Source of the DNA: an uncultured bacterium | Lineage (GTDB): Bacteria > Pseudomonadota > Alphaproteobacteria > SP197 | NCBI GenBank assembly: GCA_938014945.1 | Contig: CALLQH010000111.1 | Location: 1-51,857, forward strand | DNA: 51,857 nt | Direction of reading: 5' to 3' | Shown here: in pieces, positions 1 through 8,256 of the stretch | Numbering within the stretch: position 1 is the stretch's first letter | Layout: the number at the start of each line of letters is the position of its first letter | Notes under the pieces: model-generated | Database searches by the model: none | Told to the model about the DNA's origin: nothing | The model's input: the letters and a program-made list of their open reading frames with translations, nothing else | Position numbers and translations under genes: made by a program

Positions 1-338
1 GCGAGCGCAATGGCGATCAGCAGGCCCGCCTGCACCGTCGGGCGCACCTCGGCGATGCGCCGCGCGCCCAGAGCGTGGGCGATCATCGGGGAAACGGCAG
101 TGCCCACGCCCATGCCGAAGTAGAACATCAGTGCCAGCGTGTTGGCGGCCAGGGTTCCCGCGGCAAGGTCGGCGGGTCCCAGCCAGCCCATCATCACGAC
201 GTCGGTGACGCCGATCGCCATCTGCGCGGCAAAGGCGAGCGACAGAGGGGTGGCCAGCGCGATCATGGCGCGTCCCTCGGCGGGCGAGGGGCGCAGGGCG
301 CGCAGGCGCGGCACGGGGGTAAGGACGGAGTCGGTCAT
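1..338 (-). CDS. MATE family efflux transporter, N-terminal part (cut by window edge)
   Basis: The reverse strand encodes the first 112 residues of a multidrug and toxin extrusion transporter, which would exchange cations for drugs or metabolites across the inner membrane. After a short basic leader the first two membrane segments are visible, with the family pattern of a polar stretch (MAIGVTDVVMMGWLGP) followed by LAANTLALMFYFGMG and a VSPMIAHALGAR turn. The start is the ATG read backwards from 338. The 3' end lies outside the window, so the rest of the roughly 450-residue protein cannot be checked. It is not the same gene as the complete MATE protein at 37204-38577. The family is clear; the substrate is unknown. 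Confidence 0.82.
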   Translation of the reverse strand, partial: MTDSVLTPVPRLRALRPSPAEGRAMIALATPLSLAFAAQMAIGVTDVVMMGWLGPADLAAGTLAANTLALMFYFGMGVGTAVSPMIAHALGARRIAEVRPTVQAGLLIAIAL

Positions 339-503
339 GAAGGCCTCAAGTGTGCGTGCGGGTTCCCAGCGGGAAGCCGGTTACGCGGAGGCCATGGTTC
401 CTCAGCGCCCGGCGATGCCGGGCGTACTCTGCATACGGTGGAAGGGTGGAGGAGCCATGCGGATTTTCTAATCGGCCCTCGCGGCGCGGTCAACGGCGCG
501 GGC

Positions 504-1535
504 TCAGCCCAGGGCGAACTGCAGGGCGACGGCGGCGCCGTAGAGGGCGAGGATCAGCACGCTCTCGAAGCCGATGCCCGCGGGGCCGGAGCGTTCGCGC
601 CGGATCAGGCCCAGCAGCAGCACCGCGGTCATCAGGATGCCCAGCGCCAGCAGGAAGACGTGGCGCAACTCCATGGCGTGATAGATCGAGCCGCCGCTCC
701 AGGCCGCGTCGGAGGCGGCCAGGAACAGCACGTCATAGACATTGCCGCCGATGATGCCGCCCACGGCAAGCTGCAGGGCGCCCCGGCGCACCGCCGCGAC
801 CGTGGTGACGAGCTCGGGCAGGGAGGTGGCGACCGCGGTGAACAGCGCGCCCATCACGGTCTGCGACAGCCCTGCGCGCTCGGCGATGGCGCTGCCGCTT
901 TGGGCGATGGCCCAGCCGGCGACGCCGACGACGGCGATGAGCCCTATGAGCTGCAGCGCCAGGATGGGCGCGGGCGGCAGGGTGTCGGCCTCCTCCTCCG
1001 GGCTGTCGCTGCGCGTCTGGCGGGTGCAGCGCGGCGTCCACATGGGGTCGGCGCGCATGCCGTGGGTCAGGCGCAGGCCCGCGCCATAGACGATCAGCAG
1101 CACGATGGAGGCCGGGTGCACGACCCACAGCGTCATCTCCGGCGTCGCGTAGGCGATCAGCGGGATGGAAAGCATGAGAATCAGCAGGGTCGCCTGGGCG
1201 AGATTGGTCGCCTCCGCCGCGGCATGCTCCAGGTTGGCCTTGCGGTAGAAGAGATCGGCGATGGCAAGGAAGGCCGTCTGCGCCGCGATGCCGCCCACCG
1301 CATTCGAGATGGCAAGCGCCGTGTTGCCGTCGAGCGCGGCGGTAACCGAGGTGACGGTGCCCGAAAGCGAGGTCGTGACGCCCAGCAGCACTGCGCCCAC
1401 CATCGCCTCGCCCAGGCCCGTGCGGTCGGCCACGACATCGGCGCGATGGGTCAGCGCCACGCCCGCCAGGGCGACGGCCAGAGCGGCGGCAAGGAAGACG
1501 CCGATATCGGCGGCAAGAGAGAGTTCAGCAAACAC
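504..1535 (-). CDS. Sodium/calcium exchanger-like membrane protein (CaCA superfamily)
   Basis: A 343-residue integral membrane protein with the two inverted alpha repeats of cation/calcium exchangers. The second repeat, near residues 228-272, carries the canonical ATSLPELVTT motif and a downstream GGN turn. The first repeat, near 47-85, reads TTSLSGTVTS, so the acidic residue that normally follows the proline and binds the cation is missing, although SNAVGG is kept. A hydrophilic loop near 165-190 divides the halves. The length fits bacterial YrbG-like exchangers. It is divergent from the HyuA gene, with 121 bp between them. The fold is well supported; whether it exchanges calcium is doubtful because of the altered first repeat. 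Confidence 0.8.
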   Translation of the reverse strand: MFAELSLAADIGVFLAAALAVALAGVALTHRADVVADRTGLGEAMVGAVLLGVTTSLSGTVTSVTAALDGNTALAISNAVGGIAAQTAFLAIADLFYRKANLEHAAAEATNLAQATLLILMLSIPLIAYATPEMTLWVVHPASIVLLIVYGAGLRLTHGMRADPMWTPRCTRQTRSDSPEEEADTLPPAPILALQLIGLIAVVGVAGWAIAQSGSAIAERAGLSQTVMGALFTAVATSLPELVTTVAAVRRGALQLAVGGIIGGNVYDVLFLAASDAAWSGGSIYHAMELRHVFLLALGILMTAVLLLGLIRRERSGPAGIGFESVLILALYGAAVALQFALG

Positions 1536-1656
1536 GACCCGTTGTCATATGGGGGTGCTGGCGGGTGATGCACGCGGCTTATGTTTGCAACGGCCGGTGG
1601 GTTTTGCCGTTCAGGACGATTGGGCCATAGTCCCGGTTCAGAATCCGGAGTTTGCG

Positions 1657-3708
1657 ATGCGTACCCTTTCGGCCGACGTCGGCGGCACCTTCACCGATCT
1701 TGTCCTGATCGACGACGAGGCGGGCAAGGTGCATCTCGACAAGGTGCCCTCCACACCCGGCAGGGCCGACGGCGTGCTTTCGGGCATCGGGCGTATCGCG
1801 GCCAGCGCGGGCATCGCGCCGGGCGAGATCGACATCTTCGTTCACGGTTTCACCGTGGGCACCAACGCCTTTCTCACGCGCAACGGCGCGCGGGTCGCCA
1901 TGGCCGTGACGCGCGGCATGCGCGACGTGCTGGAGATCGGCGATCAGATGCGCCCGCACCTCTACCGCCTCAGCCAGAGCCGGCCGGAGCCGGTGGTGCC
2001 GCGCTCGCGCGTCGTCGAGGTCGCCGAGCGGCGCGATGCCTTCGGCAAGGTCGTCGAGGCGCTGACGCCGCAGGAGGCCGAGCGCGTTGCCAGGGAACTG
2101 GCCGCGCTGGAGCCGGAGGCGGTCGCCGTGTGCCTGGGCTTCTCCTTCCTCGATGCAGGGCACGAGGAGATGCTGCAGGGCGCCATCGCAAGGCATCTGC
2201 CGGGCGTGCCGATCTATCTCTCCAGCAGGGTCAATCCGCAGATCGAGGAGTATCCCCGCGCCAACACCACGGCGGTGGCGGCCTATGTCGGCCCCGTGGT
2301 CGACCGTTATGTCTCCACCCTGGATCAGGCGCTGGCGGGTGACGGCATCAACGCACCGCTGCGCCTGATGCGCTCGGACGGCGGCGTCGCCACGCCTGAG
2401 TCCGCGCGCGCCAACCCCGCGACCATGATGCTCTCGGGGCCGGCGGGCGGCGTCATTGCCGGCGCGGCCATGGCGCAGGACCTGGGTGTGCCCGATTTGG
2501 TCACCTTCGACATGGGCGGCACCTCGGCCGACTTCTCGGTGATCGCGGGCAGCGAACCGCGCATGGTCACCGGGCGCATCGTCGATGGCGTGCCCCTGCG
2601 CCTGCCCACCCTCGACATCGAGACCATCTCGGCGGGCGGCGGCTCCATCGCCCATGTCGACCTGGGCGGCGCCCTGCGTGTCGGGCCGCAGTCGGCGGGC
2701 TCCGAACCGGGGCCGGCCTGTTACGGCCAGGGCGGGCGCGACGCCACGGTGACGGATGCCGCCGTGGTGCTGGGCATCCTCGATCCCGGCGCGTTTCTGG
2801 GCGGCGAGATGACGCTCGATGCCGAACTGGCGCGCGAGGCGGTCCAGCGCAACGTCGCCGAGCCGCTCGGCCTGTCGCTGGAGGCCGCGGCGCTGGGTAT
2901 CGTGCGTGTCGCCAGTGCCGGCATGATCCAGGCGATCCGCAAGCTCTCGGTCGAGCGCGGCCTCGACATCCGCGAGTTCGCCCTGCTTGCCTTCGGCGGC
3001 GCCGGGCCGATCTATGCCCCCTTCATGGCACGCGACCTTGGCATGGCCGAGGTCCTGGTGCCCGCCAATCCCGGCGTCTATGCCGCCCAGGGCCTTCTGA
3101 TGTCCGACATCCGCCACGTTGCGCAGGCCGCCTTCCAGCGCCGCTTCGACAAGCTGGCTGAGGAGGAACTGGGCGCACGTCTGGAAACCCTGCGCAGCGA
3201 ACTCGACGAAGCCCTGGCGCACGACGGTATCGCGGCGGAGAACCGCTACTTCCGCCATGTCGCCGACATGCGCTGCAGCGGCCAGTTCCACGAACTGGCG
3301 GTGCCGCTGCCCGATCCCGGCAAGCCCGGCTGGTGGCGCCCCGACGAGGTCGCCGCCGCCTTCCATGCCGAACACGAAAAGGCCTATGGCCATACCGACC
3401 CCGAGGCGCCGGTGGAGTTCGTCAACCTGCGGGTGGAGGCCTATGGCCGCACCGCCAAGGCGCGCGTCGCCGCCGACCTCGGCAAGGGCGAGGGTGCGCC
3501 GCAGCCTGCGGGCCGTCGCCCAGTCTGTCTGGATGCGCAGGAAGGCTTCCGCGACACGCCGGTCTATCGCCGCGCCGACATGAAACCCGGTCACAGCTTC
3601 GACGGCCCTGCCGTGATCACCCAGCGCGACACCACCACGGTGGTGCTCGCCGGCCAGAACGTGACGGTCGCGCCCAATGGCGTGCTGCGCGTGCGGACGG
3701 CAGCGTGA
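1657..3708 (+). CDS. hyuA: Hydantoinase/oxoprolinase subunit A (HyuA family)
   Basis: A 683-residue subunit of an ATP-dependent ring-opening amidohydrolase (N-methylhydantoinase, 5-oxoprolinase or acetone carboxylase-type family). The N-terminal ATPase-like part starts at once with SADVGGTFTDLVLID, and the second nucleotide-binding block TFDMGGTSADFS is near residue 285. ISAGGGSIAH and an SEPGPACYG block follow. The ATG at 1657 is preferred because GGAG lies just upstream and the family begins right there; the reading frame stays open upstream to 1261 but that part resembles nothing. HyuB follows after 20 bp, as usual for this two-subunit enzyme. The ring substrate cannot be read from sequence: hydantoin, oxoproline or a thio analogue are all possible. 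Confidence 0.93.
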   Translation: MRTLSADVGGTFTDLVLIDDEAGKVHLDKVPSTPGRADGVLSGIGRIAASAGIAPGEIDIFVHGFTVGTNAFLTRNGARVAMAVTRGMRDVLEIGDQMRPHLYRLSQSRPEPVVPRSRVVEVAERRDAFGKVVEALTPQEAERVARELAALEPEAVAVCLGFSFLDAGHEEMLQGAIARHLPGVPIYLSSRVNPQIEEYPRANTTAVAAYVGPVVDRYVSTLDQALAGDGINAPLRLMRSDGGVATPESARANPATMMLSGPAGGVIAGAAMAQDLGVPDLVTFDMGGTSADFSVIAGSEPRMVTGRIVDGVPLRLPTLDIETISAGGGSIAHVDLGGALRVGPQSAGSEPGPACYGQGGRDATVTDAAVVLGILDPGAFLGGEMTLDAELAREAVQRNVAEPLGLSLEAAALGIVRVASAGMIQAIRKLSVERGLDIREFALLAFGGAGPIYAPFMARDLGMAEVLVPANPGVYAAQGLLMSDIRHVAQAAFQRRFDKLAEEELGARLETLRSELDEALAHDGIAAENRYFRHVADMRCSGQFHELAVPLPDPGKPGWWRPDEVAAAFHAEHEKAYGHTDPEAPVEFVNLRVEAYGRTAKARVAADLGKGEGAPQPAGRRPVCLDAQEGFRDTPVYRRADMKPGHSFDGPAVITQRDTTTVVLAGQNVTVAPNGVLRVRTAA

Positions 3709-3728
3709 AAGAGAGACAGGAGAACGCC

Positions 3729-5390
3729 ATGACCGAGATCGACCCCATCAGCCGCGACGTCTTCCAGCATCAGGTCCACGGCATCGCCGAGGAGATGTCG
3801 ATGGCGCTGCGCCGCGCCGCCTTCTCCTCGATCATCTGGGACATGTACGACTATTCCTGCGGTCTCTTCTCGCCCGAGGGCGAGATGCTCTCGCAGGCCG
3901 AGACCATCCCCGCCCAGCTCGGCATCATGTCGACGGCGATCCGCTACATGTTCGCCAGGATCCCGCGCGACCAGTGGAAGCCGGGCGACATCATCGTCTG
4001 CAACGATCCCTATCAGGGCTGCACCCACACGCCCGACGTCTGCCTGTTCAGCCCCGTGTTCCACGACGGCGAGCTGATCGCGCTGACCTCGACCATCGCC
4101 CACCACGTCGACATCGGCGGCAAGGTGCCGGGCTCGGAAGGCCCCGACAACATGGAGGTCTTCGCCGAGGGTCTCATCCTGCCGCCGCTGAAGCTGGTGG
4201 AGGAGGGCAAGCCCAACCAGGCGATCTTCGACATCCTGGCCGCCAACGTGCGCGATCCCCGCGGCTCGGCGGGCGACCTGCGCGCGCAGATCGCCGGCTG
4301 CCGCACCGGCGAGCGGCGCCTGGCCGAACTCGCCGGGCGTTACGGCAACGCCCGCTTCCGCGAGATGTGCAACGCCTGCCTGGCCTACAACGAGACCTAC
4401 ATGCGCCGCGCCATCGCCGCCCTGGGCGACGGTCGCTGGGAGGCCGAGGTCTTCATGGAGGACGACGTCACCAGCAGCGACCCCATGCGCCTGCATGCCG
4501 TCGTCACCGTGGCGGGCGAAGAGATCACCATCGATGTTTCGGGTTCAGAGCCCCAGCGCGCCAACGGCATGAACTGCCCGGAGGCCTCCACCCTCTCCAT
4601 GATCCACTACGCCGTGAAATGCGTGCTGGCGCCCGACCTGCCGCAGAACCAGGGCTGCGACCGCCCGGTCCATGTGGTGACGAAGAAGGGCACGCTGCTC
4701 GATCCGATCCGCCCGGCCGCGGTCTCCGTGCGCCACATCACCCAGCAGGCCATGGCCGACGTCGTGCTCAAGGCGCTCGCCCCGGTGGCGGGCGAGTACG
4801 CCGCGGCGGGCTGCCACACCTCCTTCCCCTCCTTCGTGCTGGGCGGCTTCGACACGCGACCGGAGATGGCCCAGGACGACGGCAGCCCGCCCTATTTCGT
4901 CATCGCCGACATCATCGGCGGCGGCATGGGCGGGGCCGAGGGCCAGGACGGCATGAACGCCATCGACAGCCACGGCGGCAACTGCGCCATCCTCTCGGCC
5001 GAGGTCATGGAAACCCTCTCGCCCGTGCGCGTGCGCCGCACCGCCCTGGTGCCGGGTTCGGGCGGCAAGGGCCGCTTCCGCGGCGGTCTCGGCATCGAGC
5101 GCGACTACGAGCTGGTCGCGGGCAACGGCATCCTCACGGGCTACTGCCAGCAGACGCGCCCCGATACCGCGCCCTGGGGCCTCAACGGCGGCGAGGACGG
5201 CGGCCGGGCGGCTCTCATCCGCAATCCCGATACGAACGAGGAGAAGACCCTGGGCAGCAAGATGGTCGGCATCCTGCTGCATCAGGGCGATGTCCTGCGC
5301 GCCCGCGGCGCGGGCGGCGGCGGCTGGGGCGATCCCGCCGAACGCGATGCAAGGCTGATCGAGCGCGACCGGGTGGAAGGCTACGTCTGA
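3729..5390 (+). CDS. hyuB: Hydantoinase/oxoprolinase subunit B (HyuB family)
   Basis: A 553-residue partner of HyuA in the cytoplasmic ATP-dependent hydantoinase/oxoprolinase complex. Family blocks seen in order are a YDYSCGLFSPEGEML segment in the first 60 residues, NDPYQGCTHTPDV near residue 92, IAHHVDIGG near 125, the GGGMGGAEGQDG glycine-rich block and a final GAGGGGWGDP near the C terminus. The family is typically 500-600 residues, so the protein is full length. The ATG at 3729 has an AGGAGAA sequence just upstream. It lies in the same operon as HyuA and is followed after 44 bp by an unrecognised gene that probably belongs to the same pathway. Confidence 0.93.
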   Translation: MTEIDPISRDVFQHQVHGIAEEMSMALRRAAFSSIIWDMYDYSCGLFSPEGEMLSQAETIPAQLGIMSTAIRYMFARIPRDQWKPGDIIVCNDPYQGCTHTPDVCLFSPVFHDGELIALTSTIAHHVDIGGKVPGSEGPDNMEVFAEGLILPPLKLVEEGKPNQAIFDILAANVRDPRGSAGDLRAQIAGCRTGERRLAELAGRYGNARFREMCNACLAYNETYMRRAIAALGDGRWEAEVFMEDDVTSSDPMRLHAVVTVAGEEITIDVSGSEPQRANGMNCPEASTLSMIHYAVKCVLAPDLPQNQGCDRPVHVVTKKGTLLDPIRPAAVSVRHITQQAMADVVLKALAPVAGEYAAAGCHTSFPSFVLGGFDTRPEMAQDDGSPPYFVIADIIGGGMGGAEGQDGMNAIDSHGGNCAILSAEVMETLSPVRVRRTALVPGSGGKGRFRGGLGIERDYELVAGNGILTGYCQQTRPDTAPWGLNGGEDGGRAALIRNPDTNEEKTLGSKMVGILLHQGDVLRARGAGGGGWGDPAERDARLIERDRVEGYV

Positions 5391-5434
5391 CAGCGTGTGC
5401 CGTACCGGCAGGCGAAAGAACAACAAGGACAGCC

Positions 5435-6217
5435 ATGCACGTCGCCACCCTGCTTGCCGCCGAGATGTTCGACATCTCGGTGGACGGCCGCCCCGGCACC
5501 ATCGCCGACGCCCTGCCGGACTGGAGCCTGCACGACCGCCTGGGTGTGGTGATCGACGAACCGCTGGGCGGAGTCGGCGCCAGCCACCTGATCCAGATCG
5601 CCAGCGTCGCCTACTACGATGCCCGGACGGAGCGCCGCAAACGGGTCTATCCGGAGATCTACGCCTTCCATGTCGGGCGCGGGCAGGGCTCGCACTCGGC
5701 TTATGACTTCTGGCCCGCCCGGCGCGAAGTGATCGTCACCGGCGACCATCGTGATCTGCTCGATGCCATCAACGACCGCGCCATCACGCGCCTCGCCCTG
5801 CCCAAACGGACGCCGCGTACCGTGGAGCATCGCCGCAAGGAGAAGGAGGCCGCCGAGGATCGTTTGGTCCAGGCCTTCCTCTACGCGCCCGACGGCCGGA
5901 TGGCGGACGGCGACCTGACGATCGCCAGCAACGACACGCGTGCGGAGTACAGCACCGGCCGAGTGCTGCAACCGGTCTATCTCTCACCCCCGACCGCTGC
6001 AGCACCGCAGCGTCCGGGCCCTGCGGGGCAGATCAAGGAACGCGACCCCGCCTATGGGGAATGGCTGGAAGCGCGCCGCGGAGACATCACGCAGGAGCAG
6101 CGCGAGGCGGCCATCGCGCGCCGCGCGGCCGTTACGCGAGACGGCCTGGTGCGGGAGTCCTACCGGCGCATCGCGGTAGCCGACGCCCTGGAGCGGCTGG
6201 GTCTGTTCCCGGACTGA
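5435..6217 (+). CDS. Conserved-looking protein of unknown function, hydantoinase-linked
   Basis: I do not recognise this 260-residue protein. It begins at an ATG with AAGGA seven bases upstream. The N-terminal half looks like a compact soluble domain (WSLHDRLGVVIDEPLGGVGASH, split around a run of alternating hydrophobic residues) with aromatic residues in EIYAFHVGRGQG and SAYDFWPARR. The C-terminal third is rich in Arg, Glu and Pro and may be partly disordered or coiled. There is no signal peptide and no membrane segment. Its place directly after hyuAB and before a TudS-related gene suggests a subunit or accessory of the same catabolic route, but that is inference only. Confidence 0.72.
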   Translation: MHVATLLAAEMFDISVDGRPGTIADALPDWSLHDRLGVVIDEPLGGVGASHLIQIASVAYYDARTERRKRVYPEIYAFHVGRGQGSHSAYDFWPARREVIVTGDHRDLLDAINDRAITRLALPKRTPRTVEHRRKEKEAAEDRLVQAFLYAPDGRMADGDLTIASNDTRAEYSTGRVLQPVYLSPPTAAAPQRPGPAGQIKERDPAYGEWLEARRGDITQEQREAAIARRAAVTRDGLVRESYRRIAVADALERLGLFPD

Positions 6218-6295
6218 GGTCCCCGGGGATCATCCGGGCTGGCAACAACCCGCGTTTTGTCGTGTAGCATCGGCGGACCAAGGAAGAGGGAGGCC

Positions 6296-6865
6296 ATGAT
6301 GGCCAAGGCCCCGCGCTTCGCCTATGTCGCGCACTGCCTGATGAACGCCAATGCCAAGGTCGACGAATGGGCGCCCTGCGCGGGCGTGCATCCCGGCCTC
6401 TTCGGCCTGTTGCGCGAAAAAGGCTACACCATCCGCCAGATGCCCTGCCCGGAGCTTGCCTTTGCCGGGCTCAACCGCTTCTGGCAGGTGCGCCAGCAAT
6501 ACGACACGCCGGCCTATCGGCGGCATTGCGCGGCGCTCGCCGAGCCGGTCGCCCAGTTGATCTATCAGGACCTGAAAGAGCCCGATGCCGAGGTCGTGCT
6601 GATCGGCGTCGACGGCAGCCCGACCATGGGCGTGCGGTTCACGTCCTCGGGCCCCGACTGGGGCGGGCGGCCCGACAAGCCCGGCGACTTCGACAGCGAT
6701 GTCGTTTCCGGCAAGGGCATCTTCGTCGAGATCCTGCTGGAGAAGCTCGCCGCGCGCGGCGTCGCCGCACCCCGCGCCAGCGCCATGACGACCGACATGC
6801 CCGACGGCGACGAGGCGACCGCGCTCGCCGATATCGGCGCCACGCTCGACGGTCCAGCCGCATGA
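6296..6865 (+). CDS. TudS/DUF523-related putative desulfidase (CD3072-like)
   Basis: A 189-residue cytoplasmic protein resembling the TudS-related CD3072 group, whose characterised relatives use a [4Fe-4S] cluster held by three cysteines to remove sulfur from thioamides such as thiouracil. The opening YVAHCLMNANAKV puts Cys14 in the expected place, PCPE gives Cys51, but the third site reads GVDGSPTMGV, with Met111 where relatives usually have SPSCG. Cys28 and Cys78 are extra cysteines that might substitute. The ATG at 6296 is preceded by GGAAGAGGGAGG; the next codon is also ATG. It overlaps the following gene by an ATGA. Linkage to hyuAB fits thiohydantoin or thioamide breakdown, though loss of the Cys may mean a different chemistry. 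Confidence 0.7.
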   Translation: MMAKAPRFAYVAHCLMNANAKVDEWAPCAGVHPGLFGLLREKGYTIRQMPCPELAFAGLNRFWQVRQQYDTPAYRRHCAALAEPVAQLIYQDLKEPDAEVVLIGVDGSPTMGVRFTSSGPDWGGRPDKPGDFDSDVVSGKGIFVEILLEKLAARGVAAPRASAMTTDMPDGDEATALADIGATLDGPAA

Positions 6866-7236
6866 AGAGCAACGACCAGCGCAGCCGTCGCGTCGCGCTC
6901 GTCGCCGACGGCGTGATGAACCCGGAGGGCAACGCCCCGGACCTGCTCGCCATCGTAATGGAGCGCGGCTGGGGCATCATCGGCCTGCCGCCCGAACGCC
7001 TGGGCCGCCCGGCCATCGCGCAGTGGATGGCCGGTGTCGCCGATCAGGTGCGCGAATTTGCCCGCCACGGCATGACCGTGGTCGCCGTGCTCGATGCCGA
7101 GGAGACCACGGTCATCGGCGAACTGGAGCGCGCCTGCGCGGAGGAACCGGCGCAGACCGTGCCGGTGCATGTGTTGTCCGGGGGCGATGGACACGACCTC
7201 GCCGCCTTTCTGGACCGCCGCGCCAGCCCGGCCTGA
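6862..7236 (+). CDS. Small protein of unknown function, coupled to the TudS-like gene
   Basis: A 124-residue soluble protein that I cannot assign with certainty. It begins inside the last codons of the upstream gene (ATGA overlap), which implies translational coupling. After a basic start it shows a beta-strand VALVADGVMNPEG, then GWGIIGLPPERLG, and a second strand MTVVAVLDAEE followed by a helix and VPVHVLSGGDGHD. This alternation looks like a small Rossmann-type alpha/beta domain. Its pattern of a strand followed by an NPEGNAP turn loosely recalls the start of the upstream TudS-like protein (CLMNANAK), so the two could be related halves of one heteromer. That idea rests on pattern alone. 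It ends four bases from the convergent LysR gene. Confidence 0.72.
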   Translation: MKSNDQRSRRVALVADGVMNPEGNAPDLLAIVMERGWGIIGLPPERLGRPAIAQWMAGVADQVREFARHGMTVVAVLDAEETTVIGELERACAEEPAQTVPVHVLSGGDGHDLAAFLDRRASPA

Positions 7237-7240
7237 GGTT

Positions 7241-8140
7241 TCAGAGTGCGCGCAACTGCCGTTGCAGGCGGGGTGCGGCATGGTCGAGGAATGCGCGCAG
7301 CTTGGGCGCGGTCAAGCGCGCGTCCGAATGAACCAGGTGGACGGGAACCGCGGGCGGCGCGAAGGCCTCCAGCACGGGGACGAGGGTGCCTGCGCGAAGT
7401 GCGTCGGCTACCATGTAGGTCAGCGCAATGGTGATCCCTTCGCCCTGGCTTGCCGCGTCGATGCACGTCATGGCGTCGTTGATCTCCAGGCGCGGACGCA
7501 CGGTGACCGCGCGGCTGGCGCCGTTGACGACATGACGCCACTCGCGCTGTGGCATGAGACCCGTGAAGGCGATGACATCGTGGTTGCGCAGGTCCACGGG
7601 GCGCTGCGGAATACCTCGCCGCGTCAGGTAGGCGGGCGAGGCAAAGAGCATGCGCCGGACGTTGCCGACGCGACGAGCGACCATGCTCGAATCGGCCAGT
7701 TCGCCAATCCGTACGGCAATATCGACCCCTTCCTCGACCAGATGGACGATGCGGTCCAGCAGCAGGACAGAAGCGGTGATGTCGGGATATGCGGCCAGAA
7801 AGGACCGTAGGACTGGGGGAAGGGCGGTGCGACCGAAGGCAACCGAGGCCGTGATGTTGAGATGGCCCCGCGGTGCCTCCGCTTCGCCTGCGGCGTCCTG
7901 TTCGGCAAGAGACAACTCCTCCAGAAGCCGTCTGGTCGATTCCAGATAACGGGCGCCGGCGTCGGTCAGGCTGATGCTCCGTGTCGTGCGTTGCAGCAGG
8001 CGTACACCCAGACGTTCCTCGAGTGAGGCAAGCCCGCGGCTCACCGCCGGGGCCGACATGCCAAGCCTGCGACCGCCGTTCGCCAGGCCTCCGGCATCGA
8101 CGACCGCGACGAACAGTTCCATCTCGCGCAGACGATCCAT
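7241..8140 (-). CDS. LysR family transcriptional regulator
   Basis: A 299-residue LysR-type regulator. The N-terminal winged helix-turn-helix is plain: MELFVAVVDAGGLANGGRRL, then MSAPAVSRGLASLEERLGVRL and RTTRSISLTDAGARYL. The remaining residues from about 90 form the effector-binding domain. The sequence is close to the CrgA/PA0477-like LysR group that often acts on adjacent divergent genes. I chose the ATG at 8140 because the frame upstream (to 8206) has no family similarity. The gene is divergent from an NTF2-like gene, and the 116-bp space between them holds repeated ATTCCG elements that could be its operator. The likely targets are the genes starting at 8257. Confidence 0.93.
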   Translation of the reverse strand: MDRLREMELFVAVVDAGGLANGGRRLGMSAPAVSRGLASLEERLGVRLLQRTTRSISLTDAGARYLESTRRLLEELSLAEQDAAGEAEAPRGHLNITASVAFGRTALPPVLRSFLAAYPDITASVLLLDRIVHLVEEGVDIAVRIGELADSSMVARRVGNVRRMLFASPAYLTRRGIPQRPVDLRNHDVIAFTGLMPQREWRHVVNGASRAVTVRPRLEINDAMTCIDAASQGEGITIALTYMVADALRAGTLVPVLEAFAPPAVPVHLVHSDARLTAPKLRAFLDHAAPRLQRQLRAL

Positions 8141-8256
8141 AATTCCGAATTCCGCAATAAAGATGTGCAAACTATGTGGGTTATTCCGCCGTTGGAACAG
8201 ATGCATATGGTCGCAGGAAGCCTCTGCCTATGATCGATTTCGGAGAACGACGCGCC
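8141..8256. promoter_or_regulatory. Divergent intergenic region with repeated ATTCCG elements
   Basis: This AT-rich gap separates the LysR gene from the divergent NTF2-like gene. ATTCCG occurs at 8142-8147, 8149-8154 and 8183-8188, and the first two copies are only one base apart, forming AATTCCGAATTCCGC. LysR proteins usually bind two sites in such divergent regions, one near the promoter of the target. The repeats are seen directly; their role as an operator is inference. Confidence 0.35.

Noticed and set aside
75..1568. 497-codon plus-strand frame opposite the exchanger and MATE genes
   Set aside because: Its residues are low-complexity Gly/Arg/Gln/His; the minus strand has two clear membrane proteins.
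1589..1611. Six-base inverted repeat (AACGGC...GCCGTT) upstream of hyuA as an operator
   Set aside because: Short, with an 11-base spacer, and expected by chance in such GC-rich DNA; no regulator for it is adjacent.
1579..3594. 671-codon open frame on the minus strand opposite hyuA
   Set aside because: It is antisense to a clear HyuA gene, has no family similarity, is rich in Arg, Gly, His and Asp, and arises because stop codons are rare in GC-rich DNA.
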